Part shown: positions 35,321-46,772 of the stretch, in pieces
Layout of the letters: each line of letters begins with the position of its first letter
Position numbering within the stretch: the stretch's first letter is position 1
Assembly (NCBI RefSeq): GCF_932276165.1
Contig: NC_063999.1
Coordinates: 5,334,501-5,398,500, forward strand
DNA: 64,000 nt
Source of the DNA: Plutella xylostella
Lineage: Eukaryota; Arthropoda; Insecta; Lepidoptera; Plutellidae
Direction of reading: 5' to 3'
The notes under the pieces: generated by a model
What the model was told of the DNA's origin: nothing
Seen by the model: only the letters and a program-made list of their open reading frames with translations
Database searches by the model: none
Translations under genes and position numbers: made by a program

Positions 35321-35490
35321 ATATCCTGACCATTGTTTTGTTTGTAGTATGCATATTCCACCACTAGGGATTTATACCAGGCTCTACAATATGATCATTA
35401 TTGTATTACCTCTATATGACCAGACTATGTAATAACATACCCGGCTTCATCATTGGGGATGTTCGCGTTTGCATAAATAATATGCATTTT
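35321..35490. other. No feature recognised
   Basis: Short AT-rich spacer. Confidence 0.5.
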
Positions 35491-35697
35491 ATAGGGTGTT
35501 TCATAAATGGCACAGAAAGCCGAAAGGGTGACTAAGGAGATCATTAATTGGAAATTTGCTTCTCCATAGAAACTTTGTTGGCCACGTGACTATTTACTAT
35601 ACCTAGGTTGTTTTTTATTCACGAATTTACAATACTCGTAAATCAGAAGTTGTTCGGATTGATGAGCTGAGTAACCCCCTTTTGGCTTACGATATAC
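35491..35697 (+). repeat. TIR-family copy related to 57771
   Basis: 'atagggtgtttcata', 'aagccgaaagggtgactaagg', 'ccatagaaactttgttggcc', 'cacgtgac', 'aagttgttcgga' and 'cccccttttggctta' follow the same order as in 57771-58030. Confidence 0.65.
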
Positions 35698-37835
35698 AAA
35701 CCACCACCACACAACTTATCACAACACTGATGCAACAAAAGTGGGTAGTTCGATAATCGATATAATCGGAATTGATTGAGCTTTTTTTTAAGTCGACAGT
35801 CTAGATTCTAGAATGTTTATAAAATATGTTTCTATTTACCTATTATGTTTTTTTTTTAATAATGCATAGCTAATCAGTATCAACCCTACTGTATGAGGCC
35901 AGTGACAAATTGTGATGTCAACACGAGCGCCGGACACGAGTAATCTGACCGCTATAATATTATTTGTTCGCACCATTTGTTGAAACGGCCCACATCTGTA
36001 CGATATACAATACCGTATTTGAGCGGCTTTGGCCTCCTTTGACCCAGATCTGGCCATGCCACTTTTATAGTAATGTTTTTTATTTGAATGATGTCTACAA
36101 TCGGTGTAAAACGCATCTATGAAAATAATGAATTTAATAACGCGGTTAGTTAAATTATCTCGTATTCCATTGCGAGGAAACATTATTTATATGGAAAACT
36201 TGTGCTTTTACTTATGTTGACTCTTGTTCAGAATAATGTTAGTTTGATTAATCCCTTGTTCGATTTAATATTAATATTGATGAGGCTTCAAGAAACTTTT
36301 CGTAAGTTGTGAAAACTTTTACCATCGATATCCAATTTCTATAACTAGTATTTACTATTAACATTAAACTACATCGTAGCTTGGATTCAAAACAACTAGG
36401 TAGGTACATAATATGTAAAACAGTAAAGTAAAAATATCAAAGTAAGAAACCACAGTTGCAAAACTAATAATAGATTTTACACGGATATGAAACCCGGAGA
36501 AAATGTCGCAAAGATGTAGATTTTTCAATATCCCATCTCCTTTATATTTTTATTTTCATTTCAGTCTTGTTGCAAATGTTGGTTTGTAATGTTCGTTCCT
36601 TTACTTTTAATCTAGTTCTAGCTTGGAATAAAATTTTAAAACTAAACAGGGTAGACATTTTATCAGTGACTATAAGTACAATATTAGTCTATGGTGACTA
36701 TCCTGTGCTTGAGTGATATTCCTCTCTGTACTCTGTTTGATATTAGGTATATTCCCTTCGCAATGATCAATAATTCTGTTTGTTTGCACTCAAACACACA
36801 TCGACATGCTTCATTATCCACAGTTCAATAAAGACAAATAACTTGGATCCAGATGTGGAACTTCGCTGCTAACTTTCTTATCCATATGAGCATTGTGAAA
36901 TTCTGAAATGAATTCCTTTGAAGGAACTATCTCATTGAGAGTTAAAGGAATGAGCCCACACAAGCGGGAGCGCGGATGCGGCTGTACACTGAGAGCATTC
37001 ATCGAAATCGGTTCAGCCGTTAAAAGTTAGAATCCGATTTCACACTAAATGAGACTTTTATCATTTATAAACGCTAGAAAGTCCAACGTGTATCGTGTAC
37101 TGTGTCCCCCACTTCACGTTGCTGTAACTTCCATTAAAGGCACTTTCATTACGGCACGGAATCGAAACGTATTAAATTTTCCTTTAACGAATGGCTACTA
37201 AAATTTCATTACGTCCAATTACTAGAGCTCTATCCGACATGCTCTATCCTTTTTCCTTTCACCGATCAAATGCTTTAGCGGAAAAAAAGTCAATCCAATA
37301 GCCAATTAATTCGAGTGGTGGATTCCTAGGTGTGACAAGGTTCTGGGTGTAACTGAATTAACGAAGTAAAAGCAATTAAGTGGAGACTGTCGAAGTAGAA
37401 AGACTTTGAGGATCGGAAGAATCCGGCTACGGGCAGACACGACTTGTCAAAACTTTGGTTTGTATTGAGCGAAAAACTTTTCCAACTTAGATTTGTGACA
37501 AAATTAATTCCAACTTATTCTACCGGCGCTGCTCCCTGTACATACGAGACTATTACCTAATGCTATACATAGGTATTCCCGGAACATTGTAACTCTGCAG
37601 GATTCGCTTGTACGGTCAGGATTTTTGTCATGAAAAGGAAGCTTGCTGACTAGGTAGAACTTCTAATGCTTTTCATGTATACTTCTTTTTCTTTTGACCA
37701 GTCAGGTTAGCGTCTGTCGCTGACTGTCCAGGGTTCGCCGGACTAGGTTAGGTAATACGTCTAACTCGAAAAGTCATGCGCCCCACCCAACAATAATGGC
37801 TGCTTATAAAGTCAAACAGACAGTTTTTATTTTAC
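35698..37835. other. No gene recognised; one complex segment
   Basis: AT-rich except 36840-37330, a more complex segment with no frame of note that could be conserved non-coding. Within it 'atcgaaatcggttcagccgt' near 37002-37022 is a scrap of a common lepidopteran repeat. The frames at 35836-36183 (-) and 36814-37002 (-) have no domain. Confidence 0.35.
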
Positions 37836-38035
37836 ACTAGCTGTTCCCCCGAGCTACGCTTCGCTTTAAACAGTTTTCCCGTGGGAATTCCGGGATAAAA
37901 AGTAGCCTATGTTCTTTCCCAGGGTCTAGACCGTATGTATACCGAATTTCATTCAAACCGTTCAGTAGTTTTGGCGTGGAAGATTAACAGACCGACAGAC
38001 ACAGTTACTTTCGCATTTATAATTTTAGTTAGGAT
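37836..38035 (+). repeat. Lepidopteran retroposon-like repeat, copy 2
   Basis: Starts actagctgttcccccgagc and matches 28262-28466 almost throughout, ending 'tttataattttagttaggat'. Same orientation as copy 1. Confidence 0.8.
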
Positions 38036-39529
38036 GGTGGTAAATTGAAATACTTACATATTTGTACTTACCTAGCATCGCCAATACTATGTTACCTTGC
38101 ATTATTAAAAAATAAGAAGAATTGCTAAGAATCTGCAAAAGATTAATTGCTTTGAATAAATTGCTCAGTGTGGCCTATTTTAGGTAGGCAGACGTTCGTA
38201 TTACGGCCGTGTTCATATTACTGGCGTGTTCATTTGCGTAGCTTAACGCAGGTTAAAGGAAAACAATGTCGGCCTCATGAATAGGCGATGAGGCTCGTCT
38301 CCGGCGACCAGCAACCACCCACGTGATGATGATGCGTGAATGGAGAATTAATCGGAAGAGCATTTTGTGTGCCAATGATAGACTAGTCTAGCACGGGGCG
38401 CAAGACAAGACCTAATAAAAGTATTCCATCAATATGGCTTCCATGCTATTGTGCGCAAAAAAACAACAACCCTGATAAACAGAGTGCGGAACAGTCCCAG
38501 CCACAGCCACTGAATAGTGGATATGGTCTCCCCACTGTGGAAAACTTTAATAAGAAGAGTCATTTAGTTTATTTTGGACATTTTAATTTAATCATTTTAT
38601 GTGGATTGTGTGAATTATATTATATTTTATTTTATTCTGATCTGGTGCATGTATTTAATGAGTGTTTTTATAATTTAATTTTAATCTAAATATCACTCTA
38701 TGGATTTTATTATCTGAATTAGAAATATTTTATTTTATTTTAATATAGCACTCCCTCTCGAAGCCGCGCGATGTGAATGAGCGCGACGCAAAACTTTAGT
38801 CAAGTCTTTACTTCTACTTGGGCATAGACTATTCTTTGGTTTCTCACCGTTGCTGTTCTGGATGGGTCGTGGTTGGTCCTGGACTGCCTCGGCGCAGCCG
38901 TGTAAGTCACTCTAGGAGGCTCCTTTCGTGTACTAACCAGTTTCTCTGATTAGTTATAGGTAGGACTACTTATATGTACCTATATCTTCTCGTGTAATAG
39001 TGATTTGCTGTGTATGAAGAAAGTAGAACAAATAAACATTTTATCTATTTATCTATCACTGGTTAGATATGCCATGAATTGTGATTCGAAAAGGGCCCAT
39101 ATTATCCGGCATTGTACCTTTATAACTTTCAGATATACCGAGTACATCATCAATCTTCTAAGAACGTACCTACAAACTGAAGTAATAATTGCTTCAAATT
39201 CAAATGCGTAAAGCATAAAATTACTCACTCCTAAGTGAATACCTTAAATAAATTACCCCTTTGCGCTTTGTTTTAAGTTAATAAGCTCGTAAAAGTATTC
39301 ACTCGACGTAACGTGACAGAAACAAATGAAGATGGGTTAAACGAGGTACAGTGCGGGAAACATTTGGTGTTTGCACACTTCGTATAGTACGGTCATGTGC
39401 AGAGAAACCTGGCCCCCCTCTCATAGTAACAATGCTTCTGAGAGGGGTCAGATTTATCTGTACCTGTGTACCTACGCTTGACCTATACGTTATTTGTAGT
39501 TAGATATTCGAGGGTATACATATACACAC
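38036..39529. other. No gene recognised
   Basis: 38220-38480 and 38755-38940 are GC-richer, possibly degraded retroposon sequence. 39005-39211 is a short frame without domain. Confidence 0.35.
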
Positions 39530-39640
39530 ACACGAGTAACGAAAGTTCAAGTGACAAAAGCACAGCAAATTACTCCTAAACGGAAAAAGCTAGCTTAATG
39601 TACGCTCACGAACAATGAAACATATACTTACTTAGATATT
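39530..39640. repeat. Tc1-type MITE fragments
   Basis: 'cacgagtaacgaaagttcaag', 'aaattactcctaaacgg', 'aaagctagcttaatg' resemble the left part of the MITEs at 31952 and 33801. A second start 'gctcacgaacaatgaaac' follows at about 39603. Confidence 0.5.
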
Positions 39641-39648
39641 CGTAGGTA

Positions 39649-39683
39649 CTACATAACTATGTACAGCATAGTTATGTAGGAGT
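39649..39683. repeat. Short palindrome
   Basis: ctacataactatg and catagttatgtag flank a short loop. Confidence 0.6.
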
Positions 39684-39693
39684 AGCCCAATGT

Positions 39694-39796
39694 CAAAATT
39701 ACCCGATAAATATGAATGTAATTTAGTACTAAATACAATTTAGTTCTAAATTAAATTTAGTTCTAAATTAAATTAATATTTATCGAGTAATTTTAG
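39694..39796. mobile_element. Small TIR element (about 100 bp)
   Basis: caaaattacccgataaatat at the left is inverse to atatttatcgagtaatttta at the right, with internal taaatttagttctaaatt repeats. Small MITE-like unit; no coding content. Confidence 0.55.
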
Positions 39797-40006
39797 CTTC
39801 GCGAATCGGGTCAAATTTGCTTTTTTCTGCAAGTTTTGCTACTTTGTTTACTTGTTGGAGCTAGACATCAATCCTCCAAATACAATCTAAAATTACGAGT
39901 ACTTTAAAATAAACCCCTATTTTTTTACTCTATGATGAGTGAATGTATGTTGTAATAATGATAAAAAAACCTTCTCATTTCAAAATGCCAGAATAAAGTT
40001 ACTTGC
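39797..40006. other. No feature recognised
   Basis: Short AT-rich spacer. Confidence 0.5.
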
Positions 40007-40372
40007 TTGGGAATTTTCAGAAAATTCCTTCAGCACACCCACATGAGCGAAGTTAAAAGGCAACTTTTATACCTAGGCGAGTTTGTTATGTCTGTCATTT
40101 GGTTGTACTTTTTATTACTCGTAAAAAATATAGCGTTAGGCCTACTGGGACTGAAAACACATTTTCTGGTAAATTCTGGTAGTTTTTGTTGGTTTTTGGT
40201 CATTTATATTGTTCCATATATAATATACATATTATTACTTACATTATCATACTCCAAAGTTGTAGAACATCTCGTTCGTTGGACAAAATATAAAGAGGCA
40301 TTTGCCCAGCAAAAAATATATATATTTATATCAACTACACTTTACTTTGTGAAACTACAAAAGAAAATGTAA
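40007..40372 (+). CDS. Unrecognised membrane-protein-like ORF
   Basis: From the first ATG (40043) the frame gives about 109 residues: MSEVKRQLLYLGEF, then two clear hydrophobic segments (around residues 12-35, MSVIWLYFLLLVKN..., and 45-70, CWFLVIYIVPYIIYILLL). A charged stretch (HLVRWTKYKEAFAQQ) follows. The frame stays open upstream through 'aattttcag', which could be a splice acceptor. Topology and composition recall one exon or a remnant of an insect 7TM chemoreceptor, but I see no diagnostic motif. No neighbouring exon was found on this strand. It may be chance in T-rich DNA. Confidence 0.2.
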   Translation: MGIFRKFLQHTHMSEVKRQLLYLGEFVMSVIWLYFLLLVKNIALGLLGLKTHFLVNSGSFCWFLVIYIVPYIIYILLLTLSYSKVVEHLVRWTKYKEAFAQQKIYIFISTTLYFVKLQKKM

Positions 40373-40950
40373 AAGAAACTGTTAAAGAAAACAATCAGAT
40401 TTATTTGTTAAATATATTTCTTTGATATAATAATAATATAATTTCTATGTTATTTGATTTTGATAAACTATTACCTACGAAGAAAGTATACAGTACACAC
40501 AGGATTTATTTACGAAGCCATTTTATTAACTTACAAGTATGACCTTATAGCGATGTTTATTTCTATCGCAAACATTCAATAAAACATTTATTAAATTCAT
40601 TGTAACCGAAAAGATATCATTTTTATACATGTAGAAGTGATTGTGTTTCCACTGAACAAATAAGTTATTTCTTGGAACTTGGAAGTTTGTTCTGATTTGA
40701 AATAGATTATAAAGCGTAGGAGGGAGCTTAAAGCTCTAATTGCTACACTACGATGTGAAGCTAGAAATTACTTCGTTTTATTTGTATTTTTCTATCATTT
40801 AGAGTAGTAGTTATATTACAGTTAGTTACCAGCTACTGCAGATGCTTATGATAGGAATTAATGAATTAAAAACTCAATTTAATTTAATGATAAAAAGTCA
40901 GGTGTATGTTAAAAACTTATGTTTGATAATATATCGTTATGAAGATAACC
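40373..40950. other. No gene recognised
   Basis: AT-rich; an aataaaac poly-A-signal-like motif near 40579 is not tied to a gene. Confidence 0.4.
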
Positions 40951-41245
40951 ACTACATCATCATCATCATCATCAGCCAATAATCATCCACTGCTGGACAT
41001 AGGCCTCTCCCAAGGAGCGCCACAACACTCGGTCCTCGGCCTTTCTCATCCATCCATTACCGGCTACCCGCCTAAGGTCGTCAGTCCAGCGGGCAGGAGG
41101 GCGTCCCACGCTGCGTTTGCCTGTTCGTGGTCTCCACTCGAGAACCCGTCTATCCCAACGGTTATCGGTTATTCGGCAGATATAACCAGCCCACTGGCAC
41201 TTCAGCTTGCATATTTTGACAGCTATGTCGATAACCTCATAACCA
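40951..41245 (-). mobile_element. RTE-type LINE 3' end with C-terminal ORF remnant
   Basis: On the minus strand a frame encodes KLKCQWAGYICRITDNRW, then VLEWRPRTGKRSVGRPPARW, DDLRRVAG, GEAYVQQW and a stop. This is the conserved C-terminal tail of endonuclease-reverse transcriptases of RTE-like LINEs. A (tga)n tail lies at 40955-40975. The element is 5'-truncated: reverse transcriptase and endonuclease are absent. The frame is intact over the preserved part. The fragment at 31485 is an older relative. Confidence 0.82.
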
Positions 41246-41587
41246 CTACATAATTTGTTATAATTTTTCGATAAGTAAATCACTTTATGTGGCCTCGCGG
41301 TTGAAACGGCAACATTATGTAGCTATGAATGACTAGTTGTTAAACTAGCTCCTAAGTTAAAATTTTAAGATTACTGCTATTTTAATTAACGTTACTCGCT
41401 CGAGGATAAACCGTAATGTTATAATTTTAATTACAAGCCTATTTTGAACTACTTACAAATTCTCCTTCGCAGTCTTAAGGCTAAGAGTAATCTCCGACGG
41501 TTAACAAGTCGTTACTGTGCTTCATTAATTCAGTCTTGTAATTATTTCGTTAGAACGTGTACGTATAGCTAATAATTGATGATTTTG
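41246..41587. other. No feature recognised
   Basis: AT-rich; nothing identified. Confidence 0.5.
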
Positions 41588-41817
41588 ACGGTCGAATGGC
41601 GTAGTGGTTAGTGGCCCTGACTGCTATGCCGAATGTCCCGGGTTCGATTCCCGGCTGGGGCAGATATTTGTTTAAAGACAGATATTTGTACTCGGGTCTT
41701 GGGTGTTGATATTTATCTATCTGTGTATTTATGTAGATATATCAGTTGTCCGATACCCATAACACGCCGTGGCCGTGTGTGAGATGTCCCCACATATTTA
41801 TTATTATTATTATTTTA
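41588..41817 (+). mobile_element. tRNA-derived SINE, full length
   Basis: Head gacggtcgaatggcgtagtg with tagtggttagtggccctgac and gggttcgattcccgg; body 'actcgggtcttgggtgttga', 'cagttgtccgatacccataa', 'ggccgtgtgtgaga'; tail (att)n. It lacks the 'aggttctgcctagcttggg' segment of the copy at 1924, so the two are subfamilies. Confidence 0.85.
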
Positions 41818-42612
41818 CTTGTGGTACGCAAGTGGCCTATCCAAGTCTCCAAGTAACGCATCAACTATTCTTTATACTCCGCACCCTAGAGGTAGTCAGA
41901 TACTAATTTGACTCGCTAATTCTTTCACCTAGGTACCAAACCCTAGCCTAACTTTAGTACTGTCACTGATATACTAAGAATAAGGACTTAAAATACTTTT
42001 GTGTAGTTACAAATCAACTAGTTTAAAAATACTCCCATTTTTGTATATGAATTGGCTTGGCCTATCTGTCATTGGAATTGAAGACTTATAATAAATACCT
42101 ACTACCTTACATAGGTAATTACATATTTTTATAGGGGTTCTGCTGGATTGTTTTCGTTTCGTTTACGTTTGAAGGTTTCTTACTTAAGTGGGCTTTGAGC
42201 TAATCGTATTATATACATAATTATATATTATTTCATTATTATAATTTATCCAAACTATCAAACAATTACTTTCTTCACTCCTCTACAATAACACTATCGT
42301 AAATTCGTAGGTAATCTACAAATTCTTTGCCAATGTGAAACTTTGCACCTCCAGACACAAACAAGTTGGATTAACAACATAAATCAAAAACAAGTTCGAT
42401 AAGGTGTGAAAGTTGTTAAATATTTGCTATCGAACTTGCCATCTGTTAATACCAAAGTTTAATGTAGAAGGATCAGGGGTGAATTCTGTTAATCAAATTG
42501 ATAGATCGTTTAATAACTTAGGTATTGCAATATCAGATTAATATTCACGGTTTATTGGAACAATATTTTAAAATGTAATTTCAAGTTTACCACAGAGTAG
42601 TACAAAGTTTTG
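41818..42612. other. No gene recognised
   Basis: AT-rich; nothing identified. Confidence 0.5.
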
Positions 42613-42752
42613 AAAAAAAAAAAAAAAAAAAAACACGCACTCACGCCTTGTACTAATGTACTCCCTTGCGGGGTAGGCAGAGGTGCATTGCTGCACCCAC
42701 TTTTCGCCAGAGTGTTATGTTAGTCCCAATGTAATAGGGGGCGGTAAAGTTT
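42613..42752 (-). mobile_element. SINE fragment, 5'-truncated, minus strand
   Basis: A run of 21 A (42613-42633) is followed by 'cacgcactcacgccttgtac', 'actcccttgcggggtaggca', 'ttgctgcacccacttttcgc', 'gtcccaatgtaatagggggc', identical in order to 46796-46910. The tRNA-like head is missing. Confidence 0.75.
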
Positions 42753-43609
42753 TGAACTAAATACAAAAAAATATCTGTTGCAACCAACGATTATATGTTA
42801 CATGGCTTTACCCGCGAGTCCTGATAGGTTTTCACTTGGGATCTCCAGGATGAATGACAACAAAAACTAATTCTATGATAAGTTCATAAATTATTATTAT
42901 CTAAAATAAAAAATACGAATGTTTAATAAAATTGTATTCAAAGTCAGCCTTTTGTCATGGCGAAAAAGGAACGAGAAAGCCTAGCCTCTCACTGCAAAAT
43001 GATAAATTAATGTTTCCGCGTAGCCGTCAGTAACCGTCTTTGGAGTATCAAAATAGGCCCCCAACTGAGGAAATTTTCAGCGGAACTGAAATTGGTCTTC
43101 ATCAAGTGATTTCACGGCTTAAACACCGGATTTCATTTGAGTGAATGGGGTCAATTTATGGGTCTACCATTTTATTTGACGTGCCGATTCTTAATGGACG
43201 AAACATGAAGTTTACTTAAACCTTTTCAAATTTAGTTTGAGAAGGACCTTGGTAATTCCGTGAATCTAGACTTATCTGAGATATTTGATTCTGAAAATCC
43301 TCCTTTTAAAAGTTTCTCAGAAAGGTCTTAAGGATTAATTAAGCAGCGACCGAAATTGTTATTGTAATCCGAAAACGGGTTCTCCTAATTCTGCTATATT
43401 TATGTGCTATGACTATCGGAAACTAGCTAAATAATTAGTTATTTAATTCGGTTGAAACTTATAAAATTGATAATTATTTTTAAACAAAACATTGTTCACG
43501 AACACAACCGCGTTCAACCGCGATACATGCTGAAATCTTTCCCCAGCCTTTTTATTATTGTAAATTATAAAACTCAAAAGAGACGCAACAAAAATGGCGA
43601 CAAGTATTT
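42753..43609. other. No gene recognised
   Basis: Ordinary AT-rich sequence. Confidence 0.45.
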
Positions 43610-44010
43610 TTTATTATCGCGGTCTTAAATCGAAGTGGCCGTCACTCTAAGAGCGTATTCGATACAGATTGAAGCGAGGACTCCGTGCTTGAGGGCCGCT
43701 TCGGGTCCACCGAGCTTCACCAGCAGACCAGCGACTGCTGACCCCCGGCCTGCGCCCTCCCATTCATAATAATCTCATAACAAGGCCTAGGTTAATGGTC
43801 GGTGGGGGTCGCCCTGCGCTGGGCGGCGGCTGGTGTCGTTAACAGCCGAGTGGGTGCACGCTCGGGAAGCGCTTTTGATCTCTCGCCCGCGGCACTTTCT
43901 GTCCGTTATTCAGTTACAGTTCTGCTGAATAATTAAAAATATATATTTCCGAACGGCTCCTTCATCACAAATTTAGGGCCTCGCGCTCGGGGCGCGAGGG
44001 GTTTGGAAGA
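43610..44010. promoter_or_regulatory. CpG-rich island, function unknown
   Basis: This is the longest GC- and CpG-rich stretch in the window outside TE copies and the receptor exon (gggcggcggctggtgtcg, ctcgcccgcggcac, gggcctcgcgctcggggcgc). It contains no long frame and shows no similarity to other parts of the window. The end forms a gcctcgcgctcgg / ggcgcgagg partial hairpin. It could be a promoter, enhancer or conserved element. No TATA box or transcript evidence supports a choice. Confidence 0.25.
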
Positions 44011-44228
44011 GTAGCTTTGTTTGAGATGACACCTTTATTTTTTTTGTGTTATGTCCTTGAACATTATTCATAATTTGGGATGCTGCCTGTTACTCGTGCG
44101 TAACTCATGATTAAATAACTGAAAATATTCCTTTCTCCGAATTTATTTGTTATTTTTAGAAGTCTGATATGTAGGTATACGTTTGTACCATGGTTGCGAA
44201 TGGGGTATCAGGATAACAAGAATATACA
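44011..44228. other. No feature recognised
   Basis: AT-rich spacer before the large TIR element. Confidence 0.5.
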
Positions 44229-44744
44229 TCGTCACCTTAAATCGTAAACCGCCTAACTCCACTTTTTGGCGAAAATGACTTTTTGGTATCAATAGAAGCG
44301 TTTTTTCAAGGCGCATCTACTCGTATTACTCGTAAATCGATAAAAAATTTGAATTCTGAGAAAATTTAGTTTTCGTTTTCCTCCTAACTCTAAGTCGTGA
44401 TTTTTAAACAATAAAACCTCGTAACTCCTCCTACTCCCATACAACAAGCGATGTAGGCGGGAGTGAACGTACATTTTTGCAATAAAACTATGTGTTTGGT
44501 TTTGTTTTTATTACTACATAAATAAATTATAGAACTTAACATTCTTATTGATCAATTTATAGTTAAATTTTGCTATTTTTTTTAGCAATATTATGCTCTT
44601 AAATTAAAAGTTACGCGTATATCACAAACAAAATATTTTGTATATTTTGGTTGGAATCAGCACTTTACTACATACTAATATAGGTTTTTTGCAAACAAGG
44701 CAGGACGGCTGCTGCAACCCGTTGCTGACGAATCCATGGCTCCT

Positions 44745-45900
44745 CTAACCGATCTCATCACAGTCATTCTCTTCGATTTGACAAGATAGGTGCTCCTTGA
44801 AGGACAGTAGATTGCACGGCACCCGTATAGATGCGATGGACTCATTTGCGAGGGCCCTCAGATTTGAAAGTAGCCCGTGCACTGCATGGCGTGTAGAGCA
44901 CCAGCTACTCTTTGATTCTGGGGAACTAACATCTTGCAATGCTCCTTGAATGACCAGCAACTATCTACGACTAGGCTGAGGTAGCACATGTGCCGTTCTA
45001 TAGCAATATGAACCTCACTAACCCGCACCGATAGATCTGTTGGCTCCCTGCACATTAGGAGTTTGTAGGATATCAGGAGGGGCGCTGTTTTAAGGCCTAG
45101 GCGGTGGATCATGCCACTATCGTCTTTGATAAATCATCCTCGATGGACGCTCTCTCAGCCATCTTCAATGTGACACACATTAAAGATGGAGATCAGCAGA
45201 ATGAATTGTGCTAACGCCATTTGCGAGCTTCATTTGCAGGATAGTATTGTATGCCAAGTTACATTGCAGAGGTGTCCAAGACCGACCCCTGTGGAACTCC
45301 ACAACTGACCTCCTTCTGCGAACATTAACCCTCTCTTATCGGGTAATTATTGTACCAGTTGGACCTCTGACTATTTGCTGGAGGTAGGATCGGCCGATGG
45401 TATTCAAGAGAGGCCCTGAAGGTTCCTCAAGGGATAGAGTTGAACGGGTACACCATGTCTAATCCTTGGTCTAATCTAACACCCAGCGCAACTATCCCCG
45501 CGGTTCACATCCTGCTCTGACAGTGAACGAACATAGAAGTACTTCTACTAATACGTATTGTATCCACTATCGATTGTACATTTCGTAAGCCAAACTGACA
45601 ATCCGAAAGGTAATGACCGTTCATCCAGGGGTGTCACTAATTTAAAAAGCTTGTCAGCCTCTTATAGCAGGCAGATGGGTCTGTACATAGAAAAAGAATC
45701 TGCAGGACTGCTTTCTTTCTTCAGGAGCTTTAACGTGGCCTCGTTTCAGTCAGTGGACACCTCACTGGCACTCTGGCTGCTGTTCAACAGACAGATAAAC
45801 TTTCTGTACAAATTCGCTTTGAGCGCCAGCACTCACACGCGGTCTGGTATTCCATCGGGGCTAGGAACAGTCTTTTGCGCTCCGTTCCAACTCTAGATCC
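44745..45900 (-). pseudogene. R1-clade LINE reverse transcriptase fragment, broken, inside element A
   Basis: Read on the minus strand from high to low coordinates, motifs of a non-LTR reverse transcriptase appear in order across several frames. These are PDGIPDRVWVLALK (about 45860), YRPICLL (about 45690), LSDCQFGLRNVQSIVD (about 45590), VPQG/LGPLLWNLAYN-like (about 45300-45240), a degraded YADD region (SADL, about 45195), then the thumb HMCYLSLVVDSCWSFKEH (about 44995-44940). Many stops and frameshifts separate them. The endonuclease N-terminus and the LINE 3' end are both missing, unlike an ordinary 5'-truncated insertion. Motif style fits the R1 clade. Non-functional. Confidence 0.75.
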
Positions 45901-45920
45901 GTCACTCCTTGCTCGTCAAA

Positions 45921-46065
45921 TGATAGAATAGAATAGAATACTCTTTATTTTTCACCATTAAATAAAACGTGATGATGTTCCTAGTCCCTGGGAAACAGCG
46001 TGCTTACCACCAGGGATTCAACGGCAACGCCGGGACCATGGCCTCCTAGTACTGATTTATGTTTT
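45921..46065. repeat. (AATAG)n-linked repeat inserted in element A
   Basis: agaatagaatagaatactctttattt followed by 'tccctgggaaacagcg' and 'caccagggattcaacggcaa' is absent at the matching place in element B, so it appears to be a later insertion. Confidence 0.5.
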
Positions 46066-46491
46066 CTACTGCTTATAACGATGACTGCTGATTATATAAT
46101 CATTTTATTAAGTACATCAATAATACTCTAAATTTGAAGAAATAGGAAAAGGTTGGGAGATTTATCTATATTTGAATAGCGTAAGTCCATCAAAGAGAAC
46201 AATATTATGCAAAATCGAAGTCCGAAAAACTCGTATTTCCAGGAAAAACACGTATCTCCAATAATAGTATTCACATAGAGATTGGGAAAAGATCGTAAGT
46301 CCATTTTATGTATAAAGCAATAAAAAAAAAAAATTTTTCATAACGCCGTTGAATGCGCAACCACTTTTTTAGTCTAGTATCAAAAAAATATTAGGGGGTA
46401 TCCTAAGTAGAAGTACAAAATAAACAGTTTTTTTTGTCTCCTGTAAAATTTGCTCGCGTGGAGTTGGGCGGTTTACGATTTAAGGTGACGA

Positions 46492-46772
46492 CATACATCA
46501 TATACATGATATATTATTTCAGTGAACCACCCACCCAATCTCCGTTTCCTTACCACTGTATGTGATTATCATCATATCACGCCTTGGTATCTATGAATAT
46601 AATACAAAGTCCCTAAGTTGAACTAAAGCTCGACCGTGGTTACAAGCACAGTGACAATCAGCTAGAACATCTTCTCATTACAATCGCATTACTGAGCTGT
46701 TGCCCGCAGCATCGCTTAGCCTCAAAGGTTCCCCGTAGAATTTCCGGGAGCGACCAGAACTAAGGTTAACTT
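46492..46772. other. No feature recognised
   Basis: Spacer between element A and the SINE. Confidence 0.5.

Larger units (their letters stand above)
44229..46491. mobile_element. TIR element A (2.26 kb) carrying a piece of R1-type LINE
   Basis: The left end tcgtcaccttaaatcgtaaa and the right end tttacgatttaaggtgacga are exact inverses. The TIR continues to about 33 bp with one mismatch (ccgcctaactccac versus gtggagttgggcgg). About 450 bp of non-coding sequence follows on the left (ggtatcaatagaagcg, gatgtaggcgggagtgaacg). A broken minus-strand reverse-transcriptase segment fills about 44700-45900, then an inserted (aatag)n repeat and a right non-coding arm ('ttttgtctcctgtaaaattt'). The same parts in the same order form element B at 56317-57755. 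No transposase was found. A clear target duplication is not seen; atacatc occurs near both ends (44224-44230; 46493-46499) but not directly adjacent on the right. Confidence 0.8.

Noticed and set aside
45558..45896. 112-codon plus-strand ORF
   Set aside because: Antisense to the reverse-transcriptase motifs (YRPICLL, PDGIPDRVW) of element A.
44224..46499. atacatc as the target duplication of element A
   Set aside because: It is adjacent on the left but three bases off on the right and overlaps the TIR, so it is not convincing.
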